Positions 23,665 to 36,570 of a stretch of 64,000 nt of DNA are shown here, one piece after another. The notes below the pieces were generated by a model. It worked only from the letters and a program-made list of their open reading frames with translations, had not been told where the DNA came from and ran no database searches. A program made the translations under genes and the position numbers. Location of the stretch: contig CM052361.1 of NCBI GenBank assembly GCA_028551475.1, positions 17,239,274 through 17,303,273 of the forward strand, given 5' to 3'. The DNA is from Casuarina equisetifolia (taxonomy: Eukaryota; Streptophyta; Magnoliopsida; Fagales; Casuarinaceae). Each line of letters begins with the position of its first letter. Positions within the stretch are counted from its first letter, which is position 1.

Positions 23665-24083
23665 GTATTGGAAGGACCGGTGACTAGGCTCCCGATTGGG
23701 CCCACAAGTTAACCTGTCCTGGGCCCAGTGAACAGTGTGATCATATTGTATCAACTTTTTGGATGGCAAGTTTAGCATTCTGAACTGTAAAATGATATTG
23801 AGTTAGAAACGACTAATTAGTTACGTTGAACATGAAAAGAAAATAATAATAATAATAATGGAAGTGTAGGCAGACTGCAAGTGCTAAGTTTCAAGGAAAA
23901 GGCAAGCCCAATAAGAATAGCCAAGAATAAAGGCAACGTGTAGAGGAAGGAATATCAACAAGGAGTTTTATTGTAGAATGGAGCTATAAAGTCTTATTCC
24001 GTTACCTTGAGTACTTTTGAGTAAATTGCTAGATAAAATTAGACTTTTTAAGATATCATTATCTCATGGGCCTACTCAAGGAC

Positions 24084-24470
24084 CCAATCCAATAAGAAGG
24101 ATAGGTGACATTTGTAATAGACAAGTATCGGGGAACTTTGGTATTTATAAGAGACTTAGTTTCTCCTTTTAACAAGGCCAATTTTTTGGATTAAAATTGA
24201 AGTGTTATAGAAGTTAGCTCCTTCACGACTCTAATGCCAGCATCAAACATCCAAAGTGTCTAGGCAAGGGGCCCCAAAGCTGCCAACATGCACATCAAGC
24301 GCAATATAATTTTGGATGAGAAAGAATATTATAAGTCTAGTGAGAGGCCTAATCCAATAAAGAGAGTTGGTGGCATGTATTTCTATTGAATATGGGTAAG
24401 GAGATCATGGTGTTTATAAGGGACTTGATTACTTTTACTAATAAGGTCAATTTTTTGAATTGGAACCAAT
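24084..24470 (+). repeat. Diverged direct repeat pair, possible TRIM
   Basis: 24084-24203 and 24349-24470 share the blocks aatccaataa, tttataag, ggactt/agactt and aaggccaattttttg in the same order. They are about 145 bp apart, with a ctaatgccagcatc stretch (possible primer site) after the first copy. This layout fits a worn miniature LTR element. Confidence 0.5.
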
Positions 24471-24783
24471 AACAATCGTGGACTATACTTAGGAGGTAAT
24501 AATTTCTTACACGAGGCCTACAGTCTGAAACTGGTTTACATTAGTTGTAAGTATGTGAATTAAAAATGATGTGATAAATTTCTTTAAACTTTATTTGATT
24601 AAAAAAATAATAATTATTTTAAAATATGCTTTGGTGCTATGCGGTTTCCTGCTGCCTTGCGACGCTGAAGTTGGGGTGCGAAGCTTCGTCGAAAACAAGG
24701 ACACGAAGCGGAGGCGGCCGTGCCGCCCCGGTGTGAAGCAAACGCTAAGTTTAACGAAAGCGATGAAAAAAGGTAGTTGTTGT

Positions 24784-24800
24784 GGGGGGGGGGGGGGGGG
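24784..24800 (+). repeat. G17 homopolymer in a GC-rich patch
   Basis: Seventeen consecutive G, followed by tgtgtggggg. The surrounding patch (about 24640-24830) is clearly richer in G and C than its neighbours. Confidence 0.95.
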
Positions 24801-25870
24801 TGTGTGGGGGAGGAAATAAACCGATCGCTTTTGAGTGACATGCACGTTGTCATCGTATCGCTTGTCCAATTTCTGCACGTTAAGTGTAGAACAATAAAAC
24901 TAATGAATTACCATACGTTGTCCACAACGTTCAACATTTTCCGAGAGACGCCAAATGACAACGACCCATGATGCAAGACATCTTGTTCGGTGATTCCGAC
25001 GTGCAACCAACCCAGCAAGTCAAGGGTGAAGTGTTCTGCTAATGTACGATCATAATCAGTCTATTATCAAATTTGATTTTGCATAATATACTCAGCCACT
25101 ATAGTTTAGTTCGAGGTAGCTAAAGAGTAACCACTTCCTATTCTACGAAGCAATCAATGGTTTAGGAACTGCAACTACAAATAAATAATTAAAAAAAGAA
25201 AAGGCAGTTCGTAATTGCCGATGCAACTGTTTAAAACTGCGGTTAAATTGATTATGACATCAAGCATTTAAGTTTCCCAATAAGTCTATCAAGCATGTAT
25301 TTTTTCCGTCACACACGTTTACAAAATTGCAGATTTGGGCCTACCTATTAAGTAATTAAATGTGGAATACTTGACTTCAAGGGCAAGATTTATTCATAAT
25401 GAGGAAATAAAATAATAACAAATGTTTTTGTTTTACTAGATTATAGGGTTATAAAGTCTTATCCTAATAAACTACGACAAGATTAATTATTAATGGGCAT
25501 GTGACTTAGTTGAGTAGTATCAAAAAGTTTTACGTTTTTAGCTTTAATTCTTTGCATTTTCTATTTACTTTACAAAAAAATTCATGACAAGATAGATAAA
25601 AGGAGGAACATGAATTTTAAGCATTTTAACATATCAAATTGTAAAAAGATAGACAACATATGATAGATAGATTCATACAACACTTATTCTTATTAATTTG
25701 ATAGTAAGTTTCAACTCAAGACCGTCGTTGCGGTCGAGTTTTATTGAAGGAAAGCCCTAAGAAAGTATCCAAGGAACGGCATAGGCCGCTTAACACTTCT
25801 GTTTCCCCTAGCTCAATCTTCTTGAATGAGTGCATATATTTTAGTAACTCCTTTCCCATATTATGTTTTA

Positions 25871-27865
25871 CTAAGGCTCCAGGATGATCTTGCCAACGGT
25901 TTTTTCATCGAGAATCTTGACCCAAGCATCTCCAGCTTTGCTGAGGGGGTACTTCGAATCAACCACTGTCCTAAGCTTCCCTGCCTTCATCAGATTAACA
26001 AGAACAGCCAGGTTGTCACCCTTACAGCTTAAGAGCACTGGGATTAACTGCTTTTTGGAGAACGTGAGTTTCTTGAGGGCGTATGTCTTGGCTGAATTAA
26101 GTGAAGGATTCACCTCAAATACTCTTCCCTCTGGAGCCAAATGAGGCTCAAAAGTTGTCCATGGAATCTCTGCTCCACCGTGAATTACTATGTCATATTT
26201 CTTACCAGAAGGGCTTTGAAAAGCTGCCCCTTCTGGGGTCGTGCTGTCGACAACCTCATCAGCCCCTAAGCTTTTGATAATTTCCATGTGTTCGGTTGCA
26301 CAAATCGCTGTAACGTGTGCATTCCCAAGCTTTGCTAGTTGAATGGCATAGATACCCACACCCTCTGAGGCGCCAGTGATCAGGACGTTCACTGGTTTTC
26401 CGCTTCCGTCAAGCTTGAGTCCGGCAGAGTCAGTGATGGCCTGGTGAGCCATGAGGCCGGAGGCAGGTACGCCTGCAGCGTCAACTGCTGAAACTTCTGC
26501 TGGCCGAGGAACTGTCAAGTTGGTCTTAGCCACAGCAAACTCGGCCACTCCACCTCCCTCCTGTCAACATACAAAATGACAAGGAAGCATGAGTAACACT
26601 CAGAAGGCCTTTTTTTCTGCATCTTTCTTTCAACAATTTCTACAATAATTTTACTTCAGCAAATCATGCATAAACAAAAGCTTCCTCAGAACCAATTGAA
26701 GCCGGAAAAAAGCGACAACGACTACTTACTCCAAACCCAAGCATAGCCACGACTTTGTCGCCAGCTTTGAAATTTTTGACTCCCGACCCAATTTCAACGA
26801 CCTCTCCCGCCACATCAGTACCTGTTCCGACTCAAAATATCTTCAGCGGACACAAAACTCCGACAACGTTGCGAATTTCAAGGTAAGACTGACAAGAAAT
26901 CTGGGCGTATAATTGATCGAGTGATGCTTATGTTGGGGTAAATCAACTTTCTCAGAAAAAGCGTTATCTACGCATCTTTGTATTAATTGAAATTTCCACT
27001 AATTGACCATTAAATTAACAAGCTAAGCAACACCAAAATTGTTGAGGGCTATTGTCTCGTATCAGAAAAGTATAACTTTTAAGTTTTGAATTTATATAAA
27101 TTAGATTTTGGACTTTTTAACAAAAACAAATCAACTTGTAAAATAAGGAGCCTATATTAAAACGGAATTACCTGGTGTATAGGGAAACCGCCGTGGAAAT
27201 ATTGGCCTCACCATGCCTTGCTGAATTCTCCAATCAACCGGACTTACAGAAGCTGCTTCCACTTTTATCAGAACCTCGCCTTTCTTTGGAGTGGGAACTG
27301 GGACTTCAACATACTTCAACACCGACCCCAAAATGTTTAGATTGCAGTAATCATCAAGATGTAATCAGTAATATTATTCCAAAGACTCTGATGCTTTTGA
27401 AAGAGACCACGGAAATTGAAGAAACATACCGACACAATAAACAAAAACTGGATTCAAAAAGACCACTTCTCAAATTCAAAAGCTTCACCCGAGTCATTAA
27501 TCCTCTTTTTTCTTTCCGAAAATTTGATAATAAAGAAGAATTAGAAACTGGGTTCTGCGTCATCTACATCGACACTATGCAAAGATTGCGTGTCGTTCTT
27601 GTATTAGAAGTGTTTTAGCCGAGATAGATGTTTGTTATCCATCACAACAAAATGATAAAAAAGTTTCCAAACTGTAAAAGTTCAAAGAAATATCGTCAAA
27701 GCAAACTCAAAGACCACGAAAGAACCAAACATAGAAAGAACAAATTAATCAAATAGTTTCTTGGAATAGAACTCAAAAGAACAAAGATGTAGAGGCAACC
27801 TTCAAATCACTGGGCCCTCCGCCACAACTGAGGTAGTGAGTTGCATGCATAACCCTGCCTTCCAT
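25871..27865 (-). CDS. Divergent quinone oxidoreductase homologue copy D (4 exons, 329 aa)
   Basis: Complete minus-strand gene. Exons: 27800-27865 (start MEGRVMHATHYLSCGGG), 27172-27313, 26730-26821 and 25871-26560 (stop TAG). Introns are short (486, 350, 169 bp), with GT-AG ends and phases 0, 1, 0. The product is 329 residues with the same fold as copies A-C: GroES-like half, then Rossmann half. Unusual features: the glycine motif reads ASEGVGIYAIQLAK (residues about 163-176) instead of SGGVGHYAVQLAK, CGARN is replaced by CATEH (about 187-191), and DEVLDY becomes DEVVDS (Ser near 206). Arg and Tyr of this kind usually hold the 2'-phosphate of NADPH in quinone reductases, so cofactor use may have changed. 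The open frame and all splice sites are intact, so I call it a gene rather than a pseudogene. A miniature LTR array sits about 420 bp upstream of the start. Confidence 0.92.
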
Positions 27866-28287
27866 ATTAACAGTTGAAGATGTAAGAACTAACGTGAGAG
27901 TGGGGAGTAGAGAGAGCACTGAATTGCGTAGGCTCACTTCAACGCTCTCGGAATGGCTTTATATACAGGGATAAGGTTACTGTCATCAAGAAATGTAGTT
28001 GGTAATATGGTTGAGTGGAATTGACGAAAGTAGACTACTGAGTTTTACTTCCCATACAAGTTTATTGACTTTTCCATTAGTGCTTAGAAAATTGATAGTG
28101 CGGAAACTTGTGGGAGAGAATAAGATCCTCCATAGATATGAGTCAAATTACTAAGAGTTATGAGTTAGATGTCTAGATTTTGAATTAAGATTTTCCTTGA
28201 TTAGTAGTAATTTTTGTAGTAGGAAACAAAAGGCCAACAAATTCAGCATAGATTGGGATTGGTTCAAGATGTCAAATTGGTGAAGGT
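27866..28287 (-). promoter_or_regulatory. Upstream region of copy D
   Basis: 422 bp between the start codon of copy D and the TRIM array. A TATA-like word (minus strand TATATAAAGC, plus gctttatata near 27955-27964) lies about 90-100 bp before the ATG. It is followed by a plausible 5' untranslated leader. Confidence 0.6.
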
Positions 28288-29087
28288 TATTAGAAATTGA
28301 AGGGCCCAACTAAAACACAGAACTATGCAATAGTGGGTTGTTAGCGAAAGTTTATAAGGCCAGACTCTCCTGTCGCCTTACCCAATGTGAGACTAGATAT
28401 TTTAATCTTCCAACACTCCCCCACAGTCTCACGTTGGGCGCGGTGAGAAGTGGGACCAGTCTAGAGGGACCACACCAAGGTAGGCAGGACACAGGGCCGG
28501 CTTTGATACCATATTAGAAATTGAAGGGCCCAACTAAAACACAGAATTGTGCAATAGTGGGTTGCTAGCGGAAGTTTATAAGGCCAGACTCTCTTGTCGC
28601 CTTACCCAATGTGGAACTGGATATTTTAATCTTCCAACACTCCCCCGCAGTCTCACGTTGGGCACGGTAAGAGGTGGGACCAGTCTAGAGGGACCACACC
28701 AAGATAGGTAGGACACAGGGCCGGCTCTAATACCATATTAGAAATTGAAGGGCCTAACTAAAACACAGAACTGTGCAATAGTGGGTTGCTAGCAGAAGTT
28801 TATAAGGCCAGACTCTCCTGTCGCCTTACCCAATGTGGGATTGGATATTTTAATCTTCCAACACTCCTCCGCAGTCTCACGTTGGGCACGGTGAGAGGTG
28901 GGACCAGTCTAGAGGGACCACACCAAGGTAGGCAGAACACAGGGTCGGCTCTAATACCATATTAGAAATTGAAGGGCCCAACTAAAACACAGAACTGTAC
29001 AATAGTGAGTTGCTAGCGGAAGTTTATAAGGCCAGACTCTCCTGTCGCCTTACCCAATGTGGGATTGGATATTTTAATCTTCCAACA
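28288..29087 (-). mobile_element. Tandem array of a miniature LTR element (TRIM), 4 LTRs and 3 internal segments
   Basis: An 800-bp array with exact 224-bp period. In minus orientation each LTR (128 bp) runs TGTTGGAAGATT…TTTCTAATA and is followed by TGGTATCAGAGCC, the classic methionine-tRNA primer site. A 96-bp internal segment then ends in the purine run GCGGGGGAG next to the following LTR. LTRs: 28288-28415, 28512-28639, 28736-28863, 28960-29087. The whole array is bounded by the 5-bp duplication AAGGT (28283-28287 and 29088-29092), so it behaves as one insertion. Outer LTRs differ at about 8 of 128 bases by my count. There is no coding capacity, as expected for TRIMs. It lies in the same orientation as copy D, upstream of it. 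Confidence 0.95.
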
Positions 29088-30215
29088 AAGGTCTCATTTA
29101 CACCTAGAGGGACCGGATGCCAAATGGAAGATGATATTCACTAAAGTTGATCATGGAAGGAATTATAAAGTTGGTGAAGATTTTCATTAAGTTGTTTAAA
29201 TAGCGAGTCAACATCATTCTGTGTATTAAAAAAGAACTCTTATTGTTGGGATGACATGAGGCAAATTTTACGAAGCTTAATAAAAAAAATCTGTAGCGTT
29301 TAATGAAAAGAGAAAGAAGAAAATTAATCAAATATTTTCTTTTATGATTTTGTTTTTTTGTTCTTTTAATACAGCAAGAGTATATGGTATTTACTCAGAC
29401 AACCAGGTCCGGAACCAGCATGGACATCCTATTTTCTATTGATATAAATGATCTTTCTCAGTCGTGCGAATGCAGCCGACACCGAGATCACGGGCATTCC
29501 CCATTGCAAGTGGATCCAGATATTATTGATGCTGTCGAGTCGACAAGTCAATGACACCGATTAATCAAGTCTAGTAAACGATCCGGCAGGTAGACGTTGC
29601 ATCGTTTCAGATTGGGATTTAAATAAATAAAGAGAATTCCCATAACACGCTTACTTAATAATTAAGTGAAGTTTAGATTCCTGAGATACAGTGCAGGCAA
29701 AAAAATAATTACCACTGATTCTGGCATATTTTACCCCAGATCATAAAGAAGCGTGATTTTATTTGCTCACAATAAAATAATGATGGGAATTGGCTAGAGT
29801 TGAGTAGATATGCAATCTTTAATGCTCTTATTTATTATTTAGTTATTTTTGGATTAGACCTTCCAAATGGAAAAATAGTAAGTGGAAAAATCAAGATGAC
29901 TTAAATAATTTAATGAAATTCACCAAACATGTCAGGCTAGTTTCTTTCTTGGCCCACTACTTCATTAATGTTCAACAACCTCCTCATTTATCCAGTAGTT
30001 ATGAATCAATTCCAAGTTGTTAACCACAGATCTTCATAACTATCTTGAATAAGCAAGCACGTTCTGGGTTTTCATCTGGGTACCATAAAATAAAATAAGG
30101 AAGAAGATCAAATTTGTGAGACAAGCCGACACTTCCAGTCTGCTATCAACACGCACGTTGTCTGACTCCCAACACAACACTCCGATCCACAAGAAAGCCG
30201 CGGCAATTAAGCAAA
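29088..30215. other. Intergenic
   Basis: AT-rich with no called gene. A plus-strand open stretch of about 50 codons at roughly 29405-29552 (…MDILFSIDINDLSQ…, ending tga) has ordinary coding-like composition but matches nothing I recognise. Confidence 0.4.
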
Positions 30216-30415
30216 TGGTTTATGTTTTCTTAGAGTAATGAGCTTCCTATAAAGAACTACGGATATTTCAAAGTGTTTATTACTCCGTCGTTAAAATATC
30301 CTGTCTTACAACATATTCAGACTAGTAAATAGACCGTCGGCGTCTTTCTCAGTCTCGTCGTTCTAGAAAGTGGTTGCTTCCAACCACCTTTTGCATTGGG
30401 TTTGTCAAATTTTTA
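30216..30415 (+). repeat. 5' LTR of the worn copia element
   Basis: The right edge is well placed by the primer site TGGTATCAGAC at 30416. The left edge (tggtttatg after agcaaa) is a guess from the length of the partner LTR. Confidence 0.65.
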
Positions 30416-32067
30416 TGGTATCAGACGACCGGGCTCCGTTGAAAATGGAATCTGCACATCCTGGTTTGGGTTTGGTCGTCTTGTGAGCAGTATTCTGCAT
30501 TTTGTTTGCAAAGGTGGGTGGAGGAGGCTTTTCCCCGGGACCACTTCAGTTTTTGCTCACAATGGGACTCTTGACTATTCCCGGTGGAGTGCGGAATCTG
30601 CCCTCATTGATTCACGGGCACGTTGCGCTCCTGTTTAGCACTGTTGTCACTACTTTCTTTCTTGCTGAGTTTGGGTTGTTCCTTGCTGGGGATCATTCCA
30701 GAAAAGGGAAGTTGGTCGTAAATTCTCATATTGGCCTTCCTTTTAATCCCGAGAGGCGTTTAAGAGACGGATCACAAAGTTCTTGATTTACCATTTTGAA
30801 GAAAAACTGTCCCAATTTGAGCGTAGTTTTGCTAACCCACTTCGAGATCCCTTTAATCCCATCTTCTCCTGCTTGGATTGGAATAAATTAGTAAGGGCAA
30901 CACTACGCCCCATACCGGGACGCAGCGTGGGAAAATGGGAGACTAGCCCCATACCGGGACGCAGCGTTTATAATCTAAAGCAGAAGCTGAATGGAATCCG
31001 AATGGGAAACAAGTCAATTAGTGACTACTACAATGCCATCACAGGCGCATGGGGAGAAATAAATATCCATGGGCCTCCGGTAAGGTACGACTCCGGTAAT
31101 TGTACTTGCCGAGTGAATGAAAGTCTGGATGAAAGTACTGAGGAGATTCAGCTATAGGAGTTTCTAGTGGGACTTAACTGAAAGATTCAAGACCCTACGA
31201 ACATCGGTGGACAATGCATTTAATATGGGAAAAGAAAAAAAGGCATCAGCTTATCCATGAAATATGGATCTACTGGGTCTTCCGGAATTAGTATAAAAAT
31301 ACTAGCTCATGATTATAAAAGCTCTGCAGCGCCCTACACCATCCGAATTAGTATAAAAATAAAAGGTCTATCTAGATGTGCAGGTCCACTTTTTAAGACT
31401 TTTTAATTTATTGTAAAATCATTCATTGAATTAACAAAATTGTTTCAAATTTCTATAAAATCTCTAGACAAGAGCTATGTAAAATTTTTTGAGTCAAGAT
31501 ATTTAAATATAGAAATCAGCCCATGATTGATTGACCGAAAATATTTACAAGTGTCAAAATAATGGCTTATCACTAACATGACTGAACCATAGTGTCTAGA
31601 ACCTAATCAACAGGATATATAAGATTTAGGCAGAAAATTGTATTTCACAAGCACTATGCCTTAAAAATAGAAACCAACTTTCTCCTATCAAGAAGATTTT
31701 GGGAAAAGGTTAGTTAGAATAAGTTTTACTATTCTTAAGGAGATCACTTAGAATACAAACGAGGAAGATGAGATCATCCGCTCTTAACACAAACTGTTGT
31801 TGGTGTAAAGCATATTCGAATTCCAATAAGGCCAAGTATAGCCTACCTGAAAAAAAAGAAAGGGAGAAATAAAAATTAGTCATTTCTATCATTTTAAAAA
31901 AGAACATGAAGAAATTATCTTCTCACATAATCAAGGTAAAAAAAAAAAAAAGAATAGAGAGAGAAAATATAAGCGTGTTTTAGGAAATTTTTAATTTTCT
32001 AGGATATAAATTTTATAGCTAAGATTTTTAGTAGACATTAGAACTACCATATCGAGAAAATATTGGG

Positions 32068-32159
32068 ATACCCCTTGGCTCGGTGGTAACTCAAAGGGAA
32101 CCCCCAGCTTGTACTTACAATAGGTTGGGTTCTGTTTTTCCTATCCATCTTTTTTTTTT
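32068..32159 (+). mobile_element. tRNA-derived SINE-like sequence
   Basis: TGGCTCGGTGG (32076-32086) fits an RNA polymerase III A box and GGTTGGGTTCT (32123-32133) a B box 47 bp further on, followed by a T-rich end (32150-32159). This is the layout of plant tRNA-derived SINEs. No target duplication was established. Confidence 0.55.
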
Positions 32160-35100
32160 CTTATAAACTAAAAATACAAAAAAAAAATACAGCTTGTAAA
32201 AGGCAATTTAAAACTTTCTTCTTACACAAAATATGGAGAAAATATAAGTACCTATGTGGAATGCTCTACTTCTAGAAAACTGAGTACTAATGAACATCCC
32301 ATTATAGTAACTAGAACTTATAATATAGAAATAAAAACAGAATTTAAAGATATTACAGCAATGTAACAATTAAAAGATAGTGAAAAAAAAATCTTGATTT
32401 GTCATAAGACTAACTGCTTTTGGTTGAAGATATTATAACGATATGACAACTAGAAGACAGCCACAAGATAGTCCCCTACCATTAGAAAGCTACAGGAATA
32501 TGATCGACATGTGAGCAGTTAATCCTAGAAGAGGAAATGATGTCAATGTGATAGTTAATGCATGAAGATCAATTCGCCGTGGAAGACTTGTCATAAATGA
32601 TGATAGGTGTCAACGATTTTTGTATAAAATTCTTTTGCTTCGATTGTTGCAGCTTGTACAAACGGGTAAGCCTAACAGAGTCTCATAAATGCTCAAGAAA
32701 GGATCGCCAGAAGTTTTGCATAAAACAACAAAAGAAAGACAAAAGTCAATAATGGTGACTCAAGGTAATAAAAGCTATCCAACGCCCTTCATCATCCAGA
32801 AAACTTGAGAAGACAAGAGACTTAGTTATTCTTTGTTACGTGTAAAAAATGAACAAGTTTTAAGTTTCCTAATTTTTCATTCTTCCCCCCTATTTATGGA
32901 CGGCTTCGGGATACGTGGAATGCAGATCGAGCCTTAGAACCTTTTTATAGTTTTTTATTTTAACCTTTCCACTGTAAATTTCCTATTTTTTACTTTGCGT
33001 ATACCTGTAGCTTTATTTCAGCCAGCTGGGGGTTCGAATTTTCCTTGTTCTTTTCAACCAAGTTTTGGGCTGGGTCAATTTCAATCTGGGTCAATTTCAG
33101 GCCAACTCCATGTCCGGTTCATTCCCACAATTTCAGGCCAACTTGGTCTGGGTCAATTTCAGGCCAACTCCATGTCCGGTTCATTCCCACAATTTTTTGG
33201 TGGCTATTCGATGGGCTATCAAAATCCATGTGGACAAGTGTAGTCCGCCGGAGGTGTTCGTCATGTGCAAAACGGACAACAAACTCCTCTTGGAGGAAAT
33301 TTTGTTGGCTTCATGGGGAAACTGTTTGGCGGAGGAATTGGAATCTACACACCACGACCCCCTTCATCATCGGGAAGTTCTTCATCACTAGGGTCTCAGC
33401 GGAAGAATATCAAATGGTGATCAACGCTCTGAACAAAGCTACATTTCGTGATGGTAGTGCTAGTTTTGTAGGTAATATCTCTGGATTTTCTAAGAATAAC
33501 TTTTATGAATGGATTTTGGATTTTAAAGCTATCAATCGCATTATATGTAATTTGGAATGCCTACTAACTTTTGTTCCATGCAATTCCTAGTTGTTGATCA
33601 TAAAGCTTCTTGATGAGACATGTGCATTAGTTGTATGTATTTGGTTTGCCAAGTCCATACCATCCATCTGCCTTAAAAATTTCTTTTTCCATTTTTCTAC
33701 TACAAAACTTAATTTCAATTTCTAAATTAATCCTTGATAGTAATTTCATTGCCATTATTTTTCTGGACTTTTACATATTTCAAAATCTTACAATTAGACA
33801 ATGATCAAGTTGGGAAGAACTATACATGTGCTCTATATTTTGCTACCTACTACTAAGGTCCCAAAGTAAGTAGAGTCGTATATCTTTTTCATGTATCTAG
33901 AGACTTTTAGTGTTTTCACTTGTAATATAAACCTTGTTTGTAAGCCCACTTTTGTTCCTAACTATAATTTATGGTATATATGTTTTGGTCATCTGTCTAT
34001 TAAATATTTTGTTTCTTATGGTACTTGTCCTAATAACATTATGTGCTCAATTTGTCCGTTAGCTAGATGGACATAATTTGTTTTTCCACATAGTTAAACT
34101 TGAAGCTCGTCCATTTTCCAATTACCATACATGAACGTGTTGGGAACTCATTGGTTTTCTAATCATGATGACTCTAGGTATTTCTTAACAATTGTAGATG
34201 ATTACTGTTGAGCCACATGGACAATTCTTATGTGTACTAAAGATCAGATGTCCCACATTGTGCTATCTTTCATTGTGATGGTGTCTATCCAATTTGGTAA
34301 AGTAGTTTGATGTTTTTGGTTAGAAAATGGTATTGAATTCTCTTTTTACTATAATCACATCACTTTTTACTTTATGTGAGTTGCATAGGAATAGTTGTGT
34401 TTACATATCTTAACAAAATAGGATAGTAGAACACAAATATTGGCAAATGTTTGATGTCGCACGTGCCTTGATGCATTAGGTGAGTGAACCCCCTTGTAGC
34501 TATCTTCCACTATTTCTCTACACATTCCCTACAAATTTTTATATAGGTATTCACCATCTATTGATCATCTCCAATTCTTTAGGTATCAAAGTTATGTAAT
34601 GACTCTTGGACATAGGGATAAGTTTGCTTCTAGAGCAACTCTATGTTTTTTATAAGATATCTTTTTTCATAGAAAGAATATCAATTATATGATCTTGTGA
34701 GTGATAAGTTCTTTGTGATCCTAATATTACTTTTCATGAGTATGAGTTCCCTTCAAGTCACTTGTTAGAATCCTACAATCAACTTATCTTGCACATAATT
34801 GATGCCTTAGTTGAAAAGCCCTTGGTTGCATAAAGGAGATCAATCATTAACCCTTCTCATGGTACATCACCAAAGCCTTTTTCAAATATGTATCTAGTTC
34901 CTGTTTACCCACACAAGCATTAGATCTACTACAATGTTTAGGCAAAGCCATATGACCTCTTATGTGGATCGTCCCATTACATCTTCAATATCTAGTGCTT
35001 CGAGATATCCTATCTTTAATTACTTATCCTTCAAAATGCCTAACCCACAATATTAAGGCTTTATTGCATTTATATTTATTGAATGTGAGACATCTTCTAA

Positions 35101-36570
35101 TTGAGAGGTTGTTATAGGCAACTACTAGGTTAAGGCTAAGGAGCAAGAGTTAAAGGTATTGGATGCTAACCATACATGAGATTTGGTATAACTTCCCTTA
35201 AGATGGCAAATGAATGGGTGCATATTGATATATACAACATAGATTAAATGGAAGTGTAGACAAGTATAAGGCTTGCTTGGTGGTAAAGTGTTTTAATTAA
35301 CAAGAAAGGATATATTATTAGGAAACATTCATTCCCTCAATCAAGATGATTATGGTACACTAAATCATTTCTATTACTTTGAAACATAATTGGCTTTTGT
35401 ATTAGTTAGATGTTGAGAATGCATTCTTACATGATGATTTACATAGGGAGGTATGTATGGAGCTAGGTCTTAAACAAAATACGGAAGGTCTAGTTTACAA
35501 ATTGCATAAGTCCATGTATGAACTAAAACAAGCATCACATTAGTAGAATACAAAAGACATAGTAGCTCTTGATGCAATTGGGTTTGTGTAGTCTTATGTT
35601 GATTATATACTACTCACTAGGAAACATGGTGATGCATTTGTTGTTTTAAATATCTATGTAGACAATATTCTTGTGATAGATGATAGTATTGTTCCAATTT
35701 CCTAACTTAAGGAACATTTGAATTCTCATCTTTGTGTGAAAGACTTGGAGTAATCAAATTTTTTTCCTTGAGAGTTGAAAATACACAACCATGAGATGAC
35801 ATCTATATCAATAAGAAAAATATGTACTAGATTTAGTATCAAATGTAAGGCTTTTAGAAGCAAAGCTAGCCCTCACTCTCATGGATGAAAATGTGAAATT
35901 GACGATAACAAAGTATAATAATGGAACAAAATATCAACCACATGATCCACTCTTGGAGGATCCAACACCTTTCCAATGACCTTATAATTACTAGACTAGA
36001 TATTACTTTTCCCATTTAATACTTGAGCCAATTTGTTCATATGCCCCAAAGAAGTCACTTATAAAGGTACCATTACAAATTCTTAGATTTGTCAAGAGAA
36101 CTTTTGGTCTCAATCTTTTGTTCCCTACAAATTTATCATTGGAGTTGATAGCTTTTATAGCTCAAATTATGCTAGATGTTTGGTGTCTCAGCATTTTGTA
36201 CTAGATATTGTATTAAAGTTGGTGAATCATTGGTTTCACACTATTTCAAGGTCCTTTGGAGAATTACAATATTGGGCCATGGTGTTTATGGTGTGCGAAA
36301 TCATTTGGATAGTTGGGCTTCTTTGAGATCTTGGAGTCCATGTATGTCCACTAGTGCTACTTTTTGGCTATAATGAAATAACTTGACATGTTGTGGCCAA
36401 TTGTGTGTTCCATCAAGGTATAAAGTATGTGGAAGTGGATTGTCATTTCGGAAAGTCTCTTGAGAGTAGGCAACATTATCATTTATTGTCCAAACTTTGA
36501 AGTATTTGGTTGTAAAATCTCTAACTTGGAAGTATTGAGACATTAACTCGACATAATAACCTGTGGACAT

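Larger units (their letters stand above)
23561..25870. other. Gene-free spacer with microsatellite, repeat pair and GC-rich patch
   Basis: Contains an (AAT)n tract, a diverged direct repeat pair and a GC-rich patch with a 17-G run near 24640-24830. The rest is AT-rich. The right end holds the 3' flank of copy D. Confidence 0.5.

Noticed and set aside
28288-29087. CRISPR-like or satellite reading of the regular repeat
   Set aside because: The unit carries LTR ends, a tRNA primer site and a purine tract, and the whole is flanked by one 5-bp duplication. This is a plant nuclear sequence.
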